The notes under the pieces were generated by a model. It ran no database searches. It was not told the DNA's origin and was given only the letters and a program-made list of their open reading frames with translations. A stretch of 56,537 bases of DNA from an uncultured Prevotella sp. Lineage in GTDB: Bacteria; Bacteroidota; Bacteroidia; Bacteroidales; Bacteroidaceae. Positions within the stretch are counted from its first letter, which is position 1. Each line of letters starts with the position of its first letter. Positions 32,479 to 41,879 of this stretch are shown in pieces. The stretch lies in assembly GCA_937907705.1 (NCBI GenBank), contig CALCVP010000082.1:1-56537 (forward strand), in the 5' to 3' direction. The translations under genes were made by a program, and so were the position numbers.

Positions 32479-32769
32479 ATGACAAAAAGAACAATACTGC
32501 TGGTGGCTCGGATCCGCAGTGGACAGGCAGACCTGACATGAAACCTTGAACAATATGCCAAGATTGGAGCTGGAACTGTGGAAATTACACCTATCTATGG
32601 AGTGCAAGGTAACGACAAAAACGAGATTTCATACCCTTCGCCAGAATGGATGGACATGCTGCGCTATACAGAGGAGGAAAACAACAGACTCTACATTGAA
32701 ACGGACATGGCCACAGGCACAGAATGTTTTCTGCTCGGAGCAACAGAGTATTATAAGCTAAACAAATAA
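32479..32769 (+). pseudogene. Remnant of a GH106-like (alpha-L-rhamnosidase-type) gene
   Basis: One frame reads from ATG 32479 through MTKRTILLVARIRSGQADLT, a TGA at 32539-32541, then NLEQYAKIGAGTVEITPIYG, SPEWMDMLRYTEEENNRL and ETDMATGTE, ending with a stop at 32767-32769. The order ADL-x-x-LEQYAKIG...ITPIYGV...SPEWM-x-ML...D-x-ATGT is the N-terminal region of GH106-like enzymes, which are normally near 1000 residues. The signal peptide and W-rich start are deleted, there is an in-frame stop, and everything after ATGT is missing. The end lies five bases before the GH28 start, so the deletion joined the two genes. Family identity rests on my reading of this conserved segment. Confidence 0.7.
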
Positions 32770-32774
32770 GGAAA

Positions 32775-34094
32775 ATGAGAAGAATTATAACATTAACATT
32801 GGCTCTGCTTGCCTTTACTGCGGCAGATGCCAAAGCAAAGAAAGACCTGTGGCCTGACGGCACACCAATTGACAAGTGGTTCGCAAACATACAGAAGGTG
32901 GACGAGGCTTCGTTCGGAAAGCGGTATGTCATTACCGACTATGGAGTAAAGACAGACAGTACACTTATACAGACTGCTGGCATCCAAGAGGTTATAGACC
33001 AAGCGGCTCTTGCCGGTGGCGGAGCTATTGTAGTGCCCAAAGGAACTTTTCTCAGTGGGGCACTGTTCTTTCGCCAGGGTACCCACCTTATCGTTGAGGA
33101 AGGCGGAAAGTTGAAAGGAAGCGACCGTATACATGATTTTCCGATACAAGAGACTCGCATCGAGGGACAGACCTGCAAGTATTTTACGGCTCTCGTCAAT
33201 GCCGATGGCATAGACGGGTTTACCATTGCTGGAAAAGGAACTATCGACGGCAACGGACACCACTACTGGGATGAGTTTTGGATTCGTCGCAAGTGGAATC
33301 CAGAGTGTACAAACAAGGACGCACAACGTCCCAGACTGGTCTATATCTCTAACTGCAAGAATGTTACTGTGCAGGATGTTCACTTGGTAAACAGTCCATT
33401 TTGGACCAACCACCTTTACAGCTCCGACCACGTGCGCTTTCTTGACTGCTTTATCTATGCCCCTACAAAAGGACTGAAGGCTCCAAGCAGCGATGCTATC
33501 GATATAGATGTTTGCCACGACATATTGATAAACGGATGCTACATGAGCGTGAACGATGATGCTGTTGCCATCAAGGGCGGAAAAGGTACATGGGCAGACA
33601 AAGACCCTAATAACGGTCCCAACTACAACATTATCATACAAAACTGCCACTACGGTACGGTACACGGTTGCTTGACCCTGGGCAGCGAGAGCGTTGCCGA
33701 CAGGAATATCATCTTACGTAATATCGAGGTGAACGAGGCTAACCGGGTACTTTGGCTGAAGATGCGCCCAGACACTCCGCAACACTATGAATATGTTACA
33801 GTGGAAAACATTGCCGGAACTACGGGCAGCTTTCTTGTAATACGCCCTTGGACACAATTTTTCAAAATGGATGAGCGCAAGGATATGCCACTGAGCCAGT
33901 GTAACAACATCGTGATAAAAGGCATAAAGATGGACTGCAAGAATTTCTTTGATATCGACACAAGCGACAAATACCGGCTTGCCGACTTCTCTTTTGAAAA
34001 CATCACCGTGACAGACAAAGCTAAAGCATTCGACAAAAGCCTCATAGAGAACACCAAAGTAAAAAACGTTGTCATCAACAGTGTGAAGCAATAG
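32775..34094 (+). CDS. GH28 family glycoside hydrolase (pectinase)
   Basis: A 439-residue secreted right-handed beta-helix enzyme with a signal peptide (about 1-20). GH28 motifs are present in altered form: SSDAIDID (Asp240) in place of NTDG, NDDAVAIK (Asp261, Asp262) for the DD pair, VHGCLTLGSES (His297-Gly298) for GHG, and VLWLKMRP for RIK. The general acid and two catalytic carboxylates are kept. The SSD and LTLGSE forms suggest an exo-acting or rhamnogalacturonan-directed enzyme rather than a plain endo-polygalacturonase; this is inference. It follows the broken GH106-like gene by five bases and probably uses its promoter. Confidence 0.9.
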   Translation: MRRIITLTLALLAFTAADAKAKKDLWPDGTPIDKWFANIQKVDEASFGKRYVITDYGVKTDSTLIQTAGIQEVIDQAALAGGGAIVVPKGTFLSGALFFRQGTHLIVEEGGKLKGSDRIHDFPIQETRIEGQTCKYFTALVNADGIDGFTIAGKGTIDGNGHHYWDEFWIRRKWNPECTNKDAQRPRLVYISNCKNVTVQDVHLVNSPFWTNHLYSSDHVRFLDCFIYAPTKGLKAPSSDAIDIDVCHDILINGCYMSVNDDAVAIKGGKGTWADKDPNNGPNYNIIIQNCHYGTVHGCLTLGSESVADRNIILRNIEVNEANRVLWLKMRPDTPQHYEYVTVENIAGTTGSFLVIRPWTQFFKMDERKDMPLSQCNNIVIKGIKMDCKNFFDIDTSDKYRLADFSFENITVTDKAKAFDKSLIENTKVKNVVINSVKQ

Positions 34095-34271
34095 CTGCAC
34101 GATATATATCATAACAAGAATTATTCTTTGACGGAATTAACAGGCTTTGCATCAACCCGTTAATTCCACTCTTTTACAGTAAATGGACAAATTCATCTTG
34201 TTCTTCACCCTTTTTAAAACGCTTAAGAATGATAAAATTACCATTCTGCTCGCTTAATCGGATTTTTGCAC

Positions 34272-34280
34272 TATCTTTGC
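34272..34280 (+). promoter_or_regulatory. -7 element of the metallohydrolase gene
   Basis: TAtcTTTGC, 19 bases ahead of the ATG at 34300; the upstream box is weak. Confidence 0.6.
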
Positions 34281-34299
34281 AATAAGTTATAAGAAAAAA

Positions 34300-35052
34300 A
34301 TGACCCTTACCTATATAGTACACAGTGGCTTTGCACTTGAAACAGCACAATGTATCATTGTGTTTGATTATTGGTTCGACCCCACGCATGTTATGGACAG
34401 ATTGCTACAATCAGCCAAACCTATCTATGTTTTGACCAGTCATTTTCATGAAGACCATTTTACACGTAGTATTTTTGATTGGCGATTGAGAAAAAGCAAT
34501 ATCACTTATCTGCTTTCAAAAGATATATTAAAGCACCGCAGGGCACAACGGGAAGAGGCTGACGCATGGTTAGCCAAAGGGGCTTCATGGCAGGATAATA
34601 TTATCACTGTACATGCTACTGGCAGTACAGACAGTGGAGTGTCATGGATTATAAAGACAGAAGGGAAACTTATTTTTCATGCAGGCGACCTCAATAATTG
34701 GTATGCACGTTTCCTGACAGACAGCTATTCTGGAGGCATCATCCGCAGTACGGAAATGGATACTGATGTTGACCCGGAAAAAGAAGAGAAGAGATACCTT
34801 GGCGAATTGAAGGATATAGCCAAGATTACGACCCATTTTGATATTGCCATGTTCCCCATTGACGGACGCATTGGCAACGGATATACACGCGGAGCCCGAC
34901 AGTTTATCAAGCGCTTCAGCGTAAAGCTATTGGTTCCTATGCATTTCTTAGCCAGCGGCTTTCAATCGGCAGCACGCATGCAAGATTTCGCAGATACCGC
35001 CAAAACTGCATTTTGGGCTATCCGACACGAAGGCGAAAGCATCACTGTATAA
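34300..35052 (+). CDS. MBL-fold metallohydrolase, UlaG-like
   Basis: A 250-residue cytoplasmic protein of the metallo-beta-lactamase fold. The zinc motif SHFHEDHF is at about 47-54, a further ligand lies in FHAGDLNNW (about 126-134), and the late histidine is in LLVPMHFLASGF (about 211-222). The overall pattern (short first strand, HxHxDH, HAGD, PMH) places it near the UlaG/L-ascorbate-6-phosphate lactonase-like group of Lactamase_B_2/3 proteins. The substrate is unknown. It has its own -7 element and sits between the pectin genes and carB; a link to sugar-acid use is possible but unsupported. Confidence 0.85.
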   Translation: MTLTYIVHSGFALETAQCIIVFDYWFDPTHVMDRLLQSAKPIYVLTSHFHEDHFTRSIFDWRLRKSNITYLLSKDILKHRRAQREEADAWLAKGASWQDNIITVHATGSTDSGVSWIIKTEGKLIFHAGDLNNWYARFLTDSYSGGIIRSTEMDTDVDPEKEEKRYLGELKDIAKITTHFDIAMFPIDGRIGNGYTRGARQFIKRFSVKLLVPMHFLASGFQSAARMQDFADTAKTAFWAIRHEGESITV

Positions 35053-35212
35053 CGCCTATTCATTTTTATAAAAACCGTAACAAAAACAGGTAACGGCAAA
35101 AGAAAAAATGCAAATATACAAAAGAGGCGTGCCTACTATATAGCAAACACAACTCTTTCGCATATTTATAATGCCAGCCAACAGGTTTAGTTGGCTAACT
35201 CAAAACTCATCA

Positions 35213-38200
35213 TTATTTGTACTCTGCCCAAGACTTGATGTCTATGTCATCCAGTTTCACCGTACAGAAAGCATTGATAAACGCACTTGCCAAACGGCTG
35301 TTTGTAATCAATGGCACATTCAAGTCGATAGAAGCACGGCGTATCTTATAACCGTTTGACAACTCTGAAGCTGTAAGGTCTTTAGGTATATTTACCACCA
35401 TATCTATCTCATGATTGTGCAACATGTCAAGTGCCTTAGGCTCACTGCCCTCTTCTGAAGGCCATAAAACATGCGTATTCTCTATGCCGTTTTCTGCAAG
35501 ATATTTGCTCGTACCGCCTGTTGCATAGAGCTTATAGCCATGCTTAACAAGCATTTTAGCAGCATCAAGCATCTCTGCTTTCTGCTTGGCACTACCTGTA
35601 GAGAGCAAGATATTCTTAGCCGGTATACGCTGACCAACAGAAAGCATACTCTTAAGCAAAGCTGTATTGGTATCATCGCCCAAGCAACCTACCTCTCCTG
35701 TAGATGCCATGTCTACACCTAATACAGGGTCTGCTTTCTGTAAGCGGTTGAAAGAGAACTGGCTGGCTTTTATACCCACATAGTCAAGGTCGAACAAGTT
35801 CTTGTTTGGCTTCTCTACCCGCAAACCGAGCATCACGCGAGTGGCCAATTCTATCAAGTTAATTTTAAGCACCTTGCTCACAAATGGGAATGAACGGCTG
35901 GCACGGAGGTTACACTCTATTACCAATATATCGTTGTCGCGAGCCATAAACTGAATGTTGAAAGGTCCATTGATATGCAATTCTTTAGCAATCTGACGGC
36001 CTACTCGCTTTACACGACGCACGGTCTCTACATACAACTTCTGTGGAGGAAACTGGATGGTAGCATCGCCTGAGTGTACACCTGCGAACTCAATATGCTC
36101 TGAAATGGCATAAGCTATCACCTCGCCGTTCTTGGCTACAGCATCCATCTCTATCTCCTTGGCGTGCTCAATAAACTTGCTTACTACCACAGGATGGTCC
36201 TCGCTCACGTTAGCCGCAAGTTGCAAGAAGCGCTTCAGCTCATCTTCGTTTGAACAAACATTCATTGCTGCACCAGAAAGCACATAACTTGGACGAACCA
36301 ATACAGGGAAGCCCACACGGTCGATAAACTTGTCTATGTCTTCCATACTGGTCAAAGCGCTCCACTCCGGCTGATTGATGCCATTGTTGGTCAGCATCTG
36401 AGAGAACTTGGCACGGTCTTCCGCATTGTCTATGTCCTGCGCCTTGGTTCCCAATATAGGCACATGCTGCTCATCCAAACGCATAGCCAAATTGTTTGGT
36501 ATCTGACCACCGGTAGAAACGATTACACCATGTGGCTGCTCCAGATCTATGATATCCATTACACGCTCGAAGGTCAACTCATCAAAATAGAGACGGTCGC
36601 ACATATCATAGTCGGTCGACACGGTTTCAGGATTATAGTTAATCATAATGCTACGGTAGCCCTCTCTACGAATGGTATTCAATGCCTGAACACCGCACCA
36701 GTCAAACTCTACCGATGAACCAATACGATAAGCACCAGACCCCAACACGATAATAGAGCGGTGATCGTTCACAAAAGTAATGTCGCTCTTTACTCCTGCA
36801 TAGGTAACATACAGATAATTGGTCTGTGCAGGATACTCTGCTGCCAATGTATCAATCTGCTTAACCACTGGCACAATGCCATAGTTCTTGCGCAGATTAC
36901 GCACTACCAAACCTGCTTTAGCCATGCTGTGAAGCTCTTGTTCCAAACCTACGGCACGAGCAATCTGGAAGTCGGTAAAGCCGTAAACCTTAGCAGTACG
37001 AAGCAATTCTTTGTCAAGTGTATTGATGTTGCACTTCTTCATGGCCTCATCAATATCAATAATATGCTTCAGCTTTTCAAGGAACCACTTGTCTATCTTG
37101 GTCAATTCATGTATATCGTCTACCGTATAACCTTTGTGCATAGCCTTAGAGATAACGAACACACGCTTGTCGGTAGGCTCTTTTAGTGCAGCATCTATAT
37201 CATCTATCTGCAATTCCTTGTTCTCGACAAAGCCGTGCATGCCCTGACCTATCATGCGGAGACCCTTTTGGATAGCTTCTTCAAAGTTTCTGCCAATGGC
37301 CATTACCTCGCCAACAGACTTCATTGAAGAACCTAATTCCTTGTCTACACCACGGAACTTACTCAAGTCCCAACGTGGAATCTTGCAGACAACATAGTCC
37401 AATGCAGGCTCAAAAAAAGCACTGGTGGTCTTTGTTACAGAGTTCTTCAACTCAAAAAGACCATAACCCATGCCCAATTTAGCTGCTACAAAGGCAAGTG
37501 GATAACCCGTAGCTTTTGAAGCTAAAGCTGAAGAACGGCTCAAGCGAGCGTTTACTTCAATAACACGATAGTCTTCGCTCTTTGGGTCAAAAGCATATTG
37601 CACATTACACTCACCCACAATTCCTATATGACGGATTATCTTAATAGCCAGTGCTCTCAGCTTATGATACTCAGAATTGGTAAGCGTTTGAGATGGTGCT
37701 ATGACAATACTCTCACCTGTATGTATGCCTAACGGGTCAAAATTTTCCATATTACATACAGTAATACAATTATCATAACGGTCGCGCACAACCTCATATT
37801 CTATCTCTTTCCAGCCTTTCAAGCTCTTTTCTACCAACACTTGTGGTGAGAAAGAAAAGGCTTTTTCTGCCAGTTTGTCAAGTTCTTCCTCATTGTCTGC
37901 AAAGCCGGAACCAAGTCCGCCAAGTGCATAAGCTGCACGAATAATGACAGGATAGCCTAAATCTGCAGCTGCCTTACGTGCCTGCTCTATATTCTCGCAA
38001 GCCTCGCTCTTGATTGTCTTGACATTAATCTCATCCAACTTCTCTACAAACAGCTCACGGTCTTCAGTGTCCATAATGGCTTGAACAGGCGTACCTAACA
38101 CCCGTACATTATACTTTTCAAGCACGCCACTCTTGTAAAGAGCCACGCCACAGTTCAATGCTGTTTGGCCACCAAATGACAATAAGATACCGTCAGGACG

Positions 38201-38440
38201 CTCTTTCTCTATAACACGCTCAACGAAATAAGGCTGAACAGGCAAGAAATATATCTGATCGGCTACGCCCTCTGAAGTCTGTACTGTAGCAATGTTAGGA
38301 TTGATAAGTACTGTCTTTACACCCTCTTCGCGCAAAGCTTTCAACGCTTGCGAACCTGAATAATCAAACTCGCCGGCCTCACCAATCTTCAAAGCACCGG
38401 AACCGAGAAGCAAAACTTTCTTTATATCGTTATCTTTCAT
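35213..38440 (-). CDS. carB: Carbamoyl-phosphate synthase large subunit
   Basis: A 1075-residue CarB. It makes carbamoyl phosphate for arginine and pyrimidines from ammonia channelled from CarA, bicarbonate and two ATP. Two homologous halves each hold an ATP-grasp fold: the first begins KKVLLLGSGALKIGEAGEFDYSGSQ, the second SIIVLGSGAYRIGSSVEFDWCGVQ. The last about 140 residues form the MGS-like allosteric domain (NILLSTGSAKQKAEMLDAAKML to the end). The open frame begins ten codons earlier, but the family N-terminus fits MKDNDIKKV at 38440. It lies 145 bases after carA on the same strand, at the end of the glmS-purF-carAB run. Confidence 0.97.
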   Translation of the reverse strand: MKDNDIKKVLLLGSGALKIGEAGEFDYSGSQALKALREEGVKTVLINPNIATVQTSEGVADQIYFLPVQPYFVERVIEKERPDGILLSFGGQTALNCGVALYKSGVLEKYNVRVLGTPVQAIMDTEDRELFVEKLDEINVKTIKSEACENIEQARKAAADLGYPVIIRAAYALGGLGSGFADNEEELDKLAEKAFSFSPQVLVEKSLKGWKEIEYEVVRDRYDNCITVCNMENFDPLGIHTGESIVIAPSQTLTNSEYHKLRALAIKIIRHIGIVGECNVQYAFDPKSEDYRVIEVNARLSRSSALASKATGYPLAFVAAKLGMGYGLFELKNSVTKTTSAFFEPALDYVVCKIPRWDLSKFRGVDKELGSSMKSVGEVMAIGRNFEEAIQKGLRMIGQGMHGFVENKELQIDDIDAALKEPTDKRVFVISKAMHKGYTVDDIHELTKIDKWFLEKLKHIIDIDEAMKKCNINTLDKELLRTAKVYGFTDFQIARAVGLEQELHSMAKAGLVVRNLRKNYGIVPVVKQIDTLAAEYPAQTNYLYVTYAGVKSDITFVNDHRSIIVLGSGAYRIGSSVEFDWCGVQALNTIRREGYRSIMINYNPETVSTDYDMCDRLYFDELTFERVMDIIDLEQPHGVIVSTGGQIPNNLAMRLDEQHVPILGTKAQDIDNAEDRAKFSQMLTNNGINQPEWSALTSMEDIDKFIDRVGFPVLVRPSYVLSGAAMNVCSNEDELKRFLQLAANVSEDHPVVVSKFIEHAKEIEMDAVAKNGEVIAYAISEHIEFAGVHSGDATIQFPPQKLYVETVRRVKRVGRQIAKELHINGPFNIQFMARDNDILVIECNLRASRSFPFVSKVLKINLIELATRVMLGLRVEKPNKNLFDLDYVGIKASQFSFNRLQKADPVLGVDMASTGEVGCLGDDTNTALLKSMLSVGQRIPAKNILLSTGSAKQKAEMLDAAKMLVKHGYKLYATGGTSKYLAENGIENTHVLWPSEEGSEPKALDMLHNHEIDMVVNIPKDLTASELSNGYKIRRASIDLNVPLITNSRLASAFINAFCTVKLDDIDIKSWAEYK

Positions 38441-38585
38441 TTTTTCTGTTTTATGTGTCTTATTCTTCAAGGCATTATTGACGCTTCTCTATGCTCATGA
38501 CATCAACGCTTTTAATCTTAAGACTATGATTCTCTCTCAAGAACAAGTGATACAAGCATCTGATAACATCAATACTATGACAATA

Positions 38586-39662
38586 TTATTTTAACGCATC
38601 AACAAACTTATCAAACATAAACTCTGTATCAACAGGACCAGAACAAGCTTCTGGATGGAACTGACTTGAGAACCAAGGGTTGGTCTTATGCTTGATGCCT
38701 TCATTGCTTCCATCATTCATATTAACAAACAGTTCTTCCCAATCTTTTCCTAATGTTGAGGCATCTACTGCATATCCATGGTTCTGGCTCGTTACAAAGC
38801 ACTTGTCGGTACCCACCATACGTACTGGCTGATTATGAGAACGATGACCATATTTCAACTTATAGATAGTAGCACCACCGGCTTTAGCCAACAACTGGTT
38901 ACCCATACAAATACCACAAATAGGCTTTGTTGATAAACTCATCTGCTTTCTGATGATGTTTACAGCCTCTTCGCACATATCCGGGTCACCAGGACCATTG
39001 GCCAAGAACAAGCCATCAAAGTCCATATCAGTATAATCATAGTTCCAAGGTACACGAATAACCTCTACACCACGGTTAATCAAGCATCTGATAATATTGT
39101 TTTTTACACCACAGTCAACAAGTACTACCTTCTTGCCTGCACCTTCATTGTAACGGATAATCTCTTTGCAACTTACCTTATCTACAAAGTTTACTCCTTC
39201 ATAGTTGGCAGTTGGTATATTATCTGGCTCGTCATCAAACAGTATTTTGCCCATCATCACACCGTGTTCACGCAGAACCTTTGTCAGTTCACGTGTGTCT
39301 ATGCCTGTTATACCAGGCACATGCTCACGCTTTAACCAATCTGCCAAACTTTCTACGGCATTCCAATGGCTATATTCCTCACTGTAATCTGCCACAATGA
39401 TAGCAGAGGCATAAATCTTATCGCTCTCCATATATGTAGCCAAACCATTCTTTTCGATTGTAAAAGGCGGCACACCGTAATTGCCTACAAGGGGATACGT
39501 AAGAGTCATTAGCTGTCCTGCATAAGAAGGGTCTGTCAGACTTTCCGGATAACCCATCATGGCAGTGTTGAATACTACCTCACCTGCAACTGGACTGTCA
39601 TAGCCAAATGATTTACCATGGAATTTTGTTCCATCTTCCAAGACTAAAGTTACGTTTCTCAT
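38586..39662 (-). CDS. carA: Carbamoyl-phosphate synthase small subunit
   Basis: A 358-residue CarA, the glutaminase half of carbamoyl-phosphate synthase. The N-terminal domain starts MRNVTLVLEDGTKFHGKSFG and contains GEVVFNTAMMGYPESLTDPSY. The class I amidotransferase triad is visible: nucleophile Cys in KPICGICMGNQLLA (about 255-268), then His and Glu in SSQFHPEACSGP near the C-terminus. Three in-frame ATGs (39686, 39674, 39662) compete; the innermost matches the family N-terminus, while the outermost has an AAGGA directly beside it, too close to act as a normal ribosome site. It sits between purF and carB. Confidence 0.95.
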   Translation of the reverse strand: MRNVTLVLEDGTKFHGKSFGYDSPVAGEVVFNTAMMGYPESLTDPSYAGQLMTLTYPLVGNYGVPPFTIEKNGLATYMESDKIYASAIIVADYSEEYSHWNAVESLADWLKREHVPGITGIDTRELTKVLREHGVMMGKILFDDEPDNIPTANYEGVNFVDKVSCKEIIRYNEGAGKKVVLVDCGVKNNIIRCLINRGVEVIRVPWNYDYTDMDFDGLFLANGPGDPDMCEEAVNIIRKQMSLSTKPICGICMGNQLLAKAGGATIYKLKYGHRSHNQPVRMVGTDKCFVTSQNHGYAVDASTLGKDWEELFVNMNDGSNEGIKHKTNPWFSSQFHPEACSGPVDTEFMFDKFVDALK

Positions 39663-39903
39663 ATCTATTGTCATATTTATCGTCATTCCTTAGCAATATT
39701 TGCTTTCCTTCACTTGCTTTCTTATAAACCGTTATCTATTCTCAACGCACAAAATATCCAGTTATACCTCAGCTGCACGAAAAGCCTATCAGCTATTGCT
39801 TACATTCTATTTCTTTTATATTGGCTGCTCTCGCTTACAGCAACTGCTTCTTATAAAGTAGCACAACGCATTCGTAAGTTTGCTACCGCCAAACTGTGCC
39901 CTA

Positions 39904-41778
39904 TCAAGCCTTCTCTACATAATTGATGAATGCTTGATTTACCAACTTTGTACCACCAGGTGTAGGATAGTTTCCTGTAAAATACCAATCTCCCTTATGC
40001 TCTGGTATAGCTTCATGCAAGCCTTCTATGGATTGATAAACCAGTTCCACCGGGGTAGTCATGCCTTCAGGGCGGAGCATTTCTACTATTTTTCTATTTA
40101 TCTCATCTACTGTAAAGGGCTTGTAGATAGCTCTTACACAATTAACCATTTCGGCTTTAGGCTTCTGAATTTCCTCTTTACACTTCTTATATGTATCCTC
40201 TATGATATTATACATACCACGCTCCTTAAGCAACTCTATGGTTGCACGGAACACACAGAACTCTTCCAATCGGGGCATATCAATACCATAATAATCCGGA
40301 TAACGTATCTGTGGAGAGCTACTTACTACAACAATCTTTTTAGGATGCAGTCTGTCCAAAATCTTTAATATGCTCTCTTTCAGTGTAGTACCTCTTACTA
40401 TGCTGTCATCAATGATAACAAGATTGTCAACATAAGGTTCAACAGATTCGTAAGTTACATCGTAAACATGGGATGCCAAATCGTTACGCGATGCACCCTC
40501 TGTAATAAAGGTACGCAGCTTTATATCCTTCCAAGCCACTTTCTCACTCCGAACATATTGATGAAGTATGTCTACCAGTTCCTCATGAGTAGGCGTATGC
40601 CCTAACTGTTCAAGCTTTTTAATCTTTTGATCGTTGACGTATCTCTTGAAGCCATTCAACATGCCATAAAAAGCAACCTCGGCTGTATTAGGGATAAAGG
40701 AAAATACCGTGTGCTCTGTATCGTTGTTTATTGCCTTCAAGATGGGCTCTGTTAATTGTTCGCCCAATTTCTTACGCTCTTTATAAATATCGCGGTCTGA
40801 GCCTCTACTGAAATATATCCGTTCAAAAGAGCATTTATAATCACCCTTAGGCTCTATAATTCTTTGAATGGAACTTTCACCTTTTTTGTTGACAATGAGT
40901 GCACAGCCCGGCTCCAACTCATTGATATCATTGCATTCAAGGTCAAAGGTAGTCTGCAATACAGGGCGCTCACTGGCCAGCACAACGACCTCATCATTTT
41001 TATACCAGAAAGCAGGACGAATACCCCATGGGTCACGCATTGAAAACATCTCGCCACTTCCCGTAATGCCACACATTACATAGCCGCCGTCAAAATCCTT
41101 CATTGTTGATTTCAATACATTGGCCATATTCATGTGGTCTTCGATATATTGTGTTACAGCACGATTTTCAAGTCCTCGCTTCTTGCCATCCACAAAGTTG
41201 CGTTCTACCTCTCTGTCCAGCCTATGTCCCATCAGTTCAAGTGTAATATAACTGTCGCTGTAAATTCGGGGCGATTGACCTTGTGCTATTAACTTTTCAA
41301 ATATTTCCTCAATATTTGTCATATTAAAATTGCCACACAAGCAAAGGTTCTTGGCTCTCCAGTTATTGCGTCTTAAGAATGGATGCACATAAGAGATACC
41401 TCTTTTCCCTGTCGTAGAGTAACGAAGATGTCCCATGTACAACTGTCCTGCAAAAGGCAAATTAAGTTTGGCATATTGAGCATCAGAAAGTTCTTCTTTA
41501 CTGCATGCTGCAAACTCCTTTTGCACTCTGCCAAATATCTCTGTAATAGCATTGGAGCCTTCTGCCCTTTCACGAAACATATATTCCGTGCCTGGCACCG
41601 CATCAAGATTAACGCACGCCATACCTGCGCCTTCTTGTCCACGATTATGTTGCTTCTCCATCATGAGGTAGAGCTTGTTAAGCCCATACATCCATGTTCC
41701 GTACTTTTGCTGGTAATACTCCAATGGTTTCAACAGTCTTACCATTGCGACTCCACATTCATGCTTCAATGGTTCCAT
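39904..41778 (-). CDS. purF: Amidophosphoribosyltransferase, long Bacteroidales form
   Basis: A 624-residue PurF-family enzyme, the first committed step of purine synthesis (PRPP plus glutamine to phosphoribosylamine). The start MEPLKHECGVAMV places the catalytic Cys at position 8, so a seven-residue propeptide must be removed, as in PurF enzymes of the B. subtilis type. The glutaminase domain fills about 1-280 (QHNRGQEGAGMA, GHLRYSTTGKRG, CGNFN). The PRPP site VIIDDSIVRGTTLKESI lies at about 452-468. At 624 residues it is longer than the usual 470-500, with inserts in both domains. It lies 101 bases after glmS and 241 before carA. Confidence 0.9.
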   Translation of the reverse strand: MEPLKHECGVAMVRLLKPLEYYQQKYGTWMYGLNKLYLMMEKQHNRGQEGAGMACVNLDAVPGTEYMFRERAEGSNAITEIFGRVQKEFAACSKEELSDAQYAKLNLPFAGQLYMGHLRYSTTGKRGISYVHPFLRRNNWRAKNLCLCGNFNMTNIEEIFEKLIAQGQSPRIYSDSYITLELMGHRLDREVERNFVDGKKRGLENRAVTQYIEDHMNMANVLKSTMKDFDGGYVMCGITGSGEMFSMRDPWGIRPAFWYKNDEVVVLASERPVLQTTFDLECNDINELEPGCALIVNKKGESSIQRIIEPKGDYKCSFERIYFSRGSDRDIYKERKKLGEQLTEPILKAINNDTEHTVFSFIPNTAEVAFYGMLNGFKRYVNDQKIKKLEQLGHTPTHEELVDILHQYVRSEKVAWKDIKLRTFITEGASRNDLASHVYDVTYESVEPYVDNLVIIDDSIVRGTTLKESILKILDRLHPKKIVVVSSSPQIRYPDYYGIDMPRLEEFCVFRATIELLKERGMYNIIEDTYKKCKEEIQKPKAEMVNCVRAIYKPFTVDEINRKIVEMLRPEGMTTPVELVYQSIEGLHEAIPEHKGDWYFTGNYPTPGGTKLVNQAFINYVEKA

Positions 41779-41879
41779 ATCTCTACTTAAATTTAAAGCT
41801 AATGGTTAATATTGAACATCTTGCCAGCAGCAAAGACTATCAATGATTAATCATTAGCTTTTCATTATCATACGTTAAT

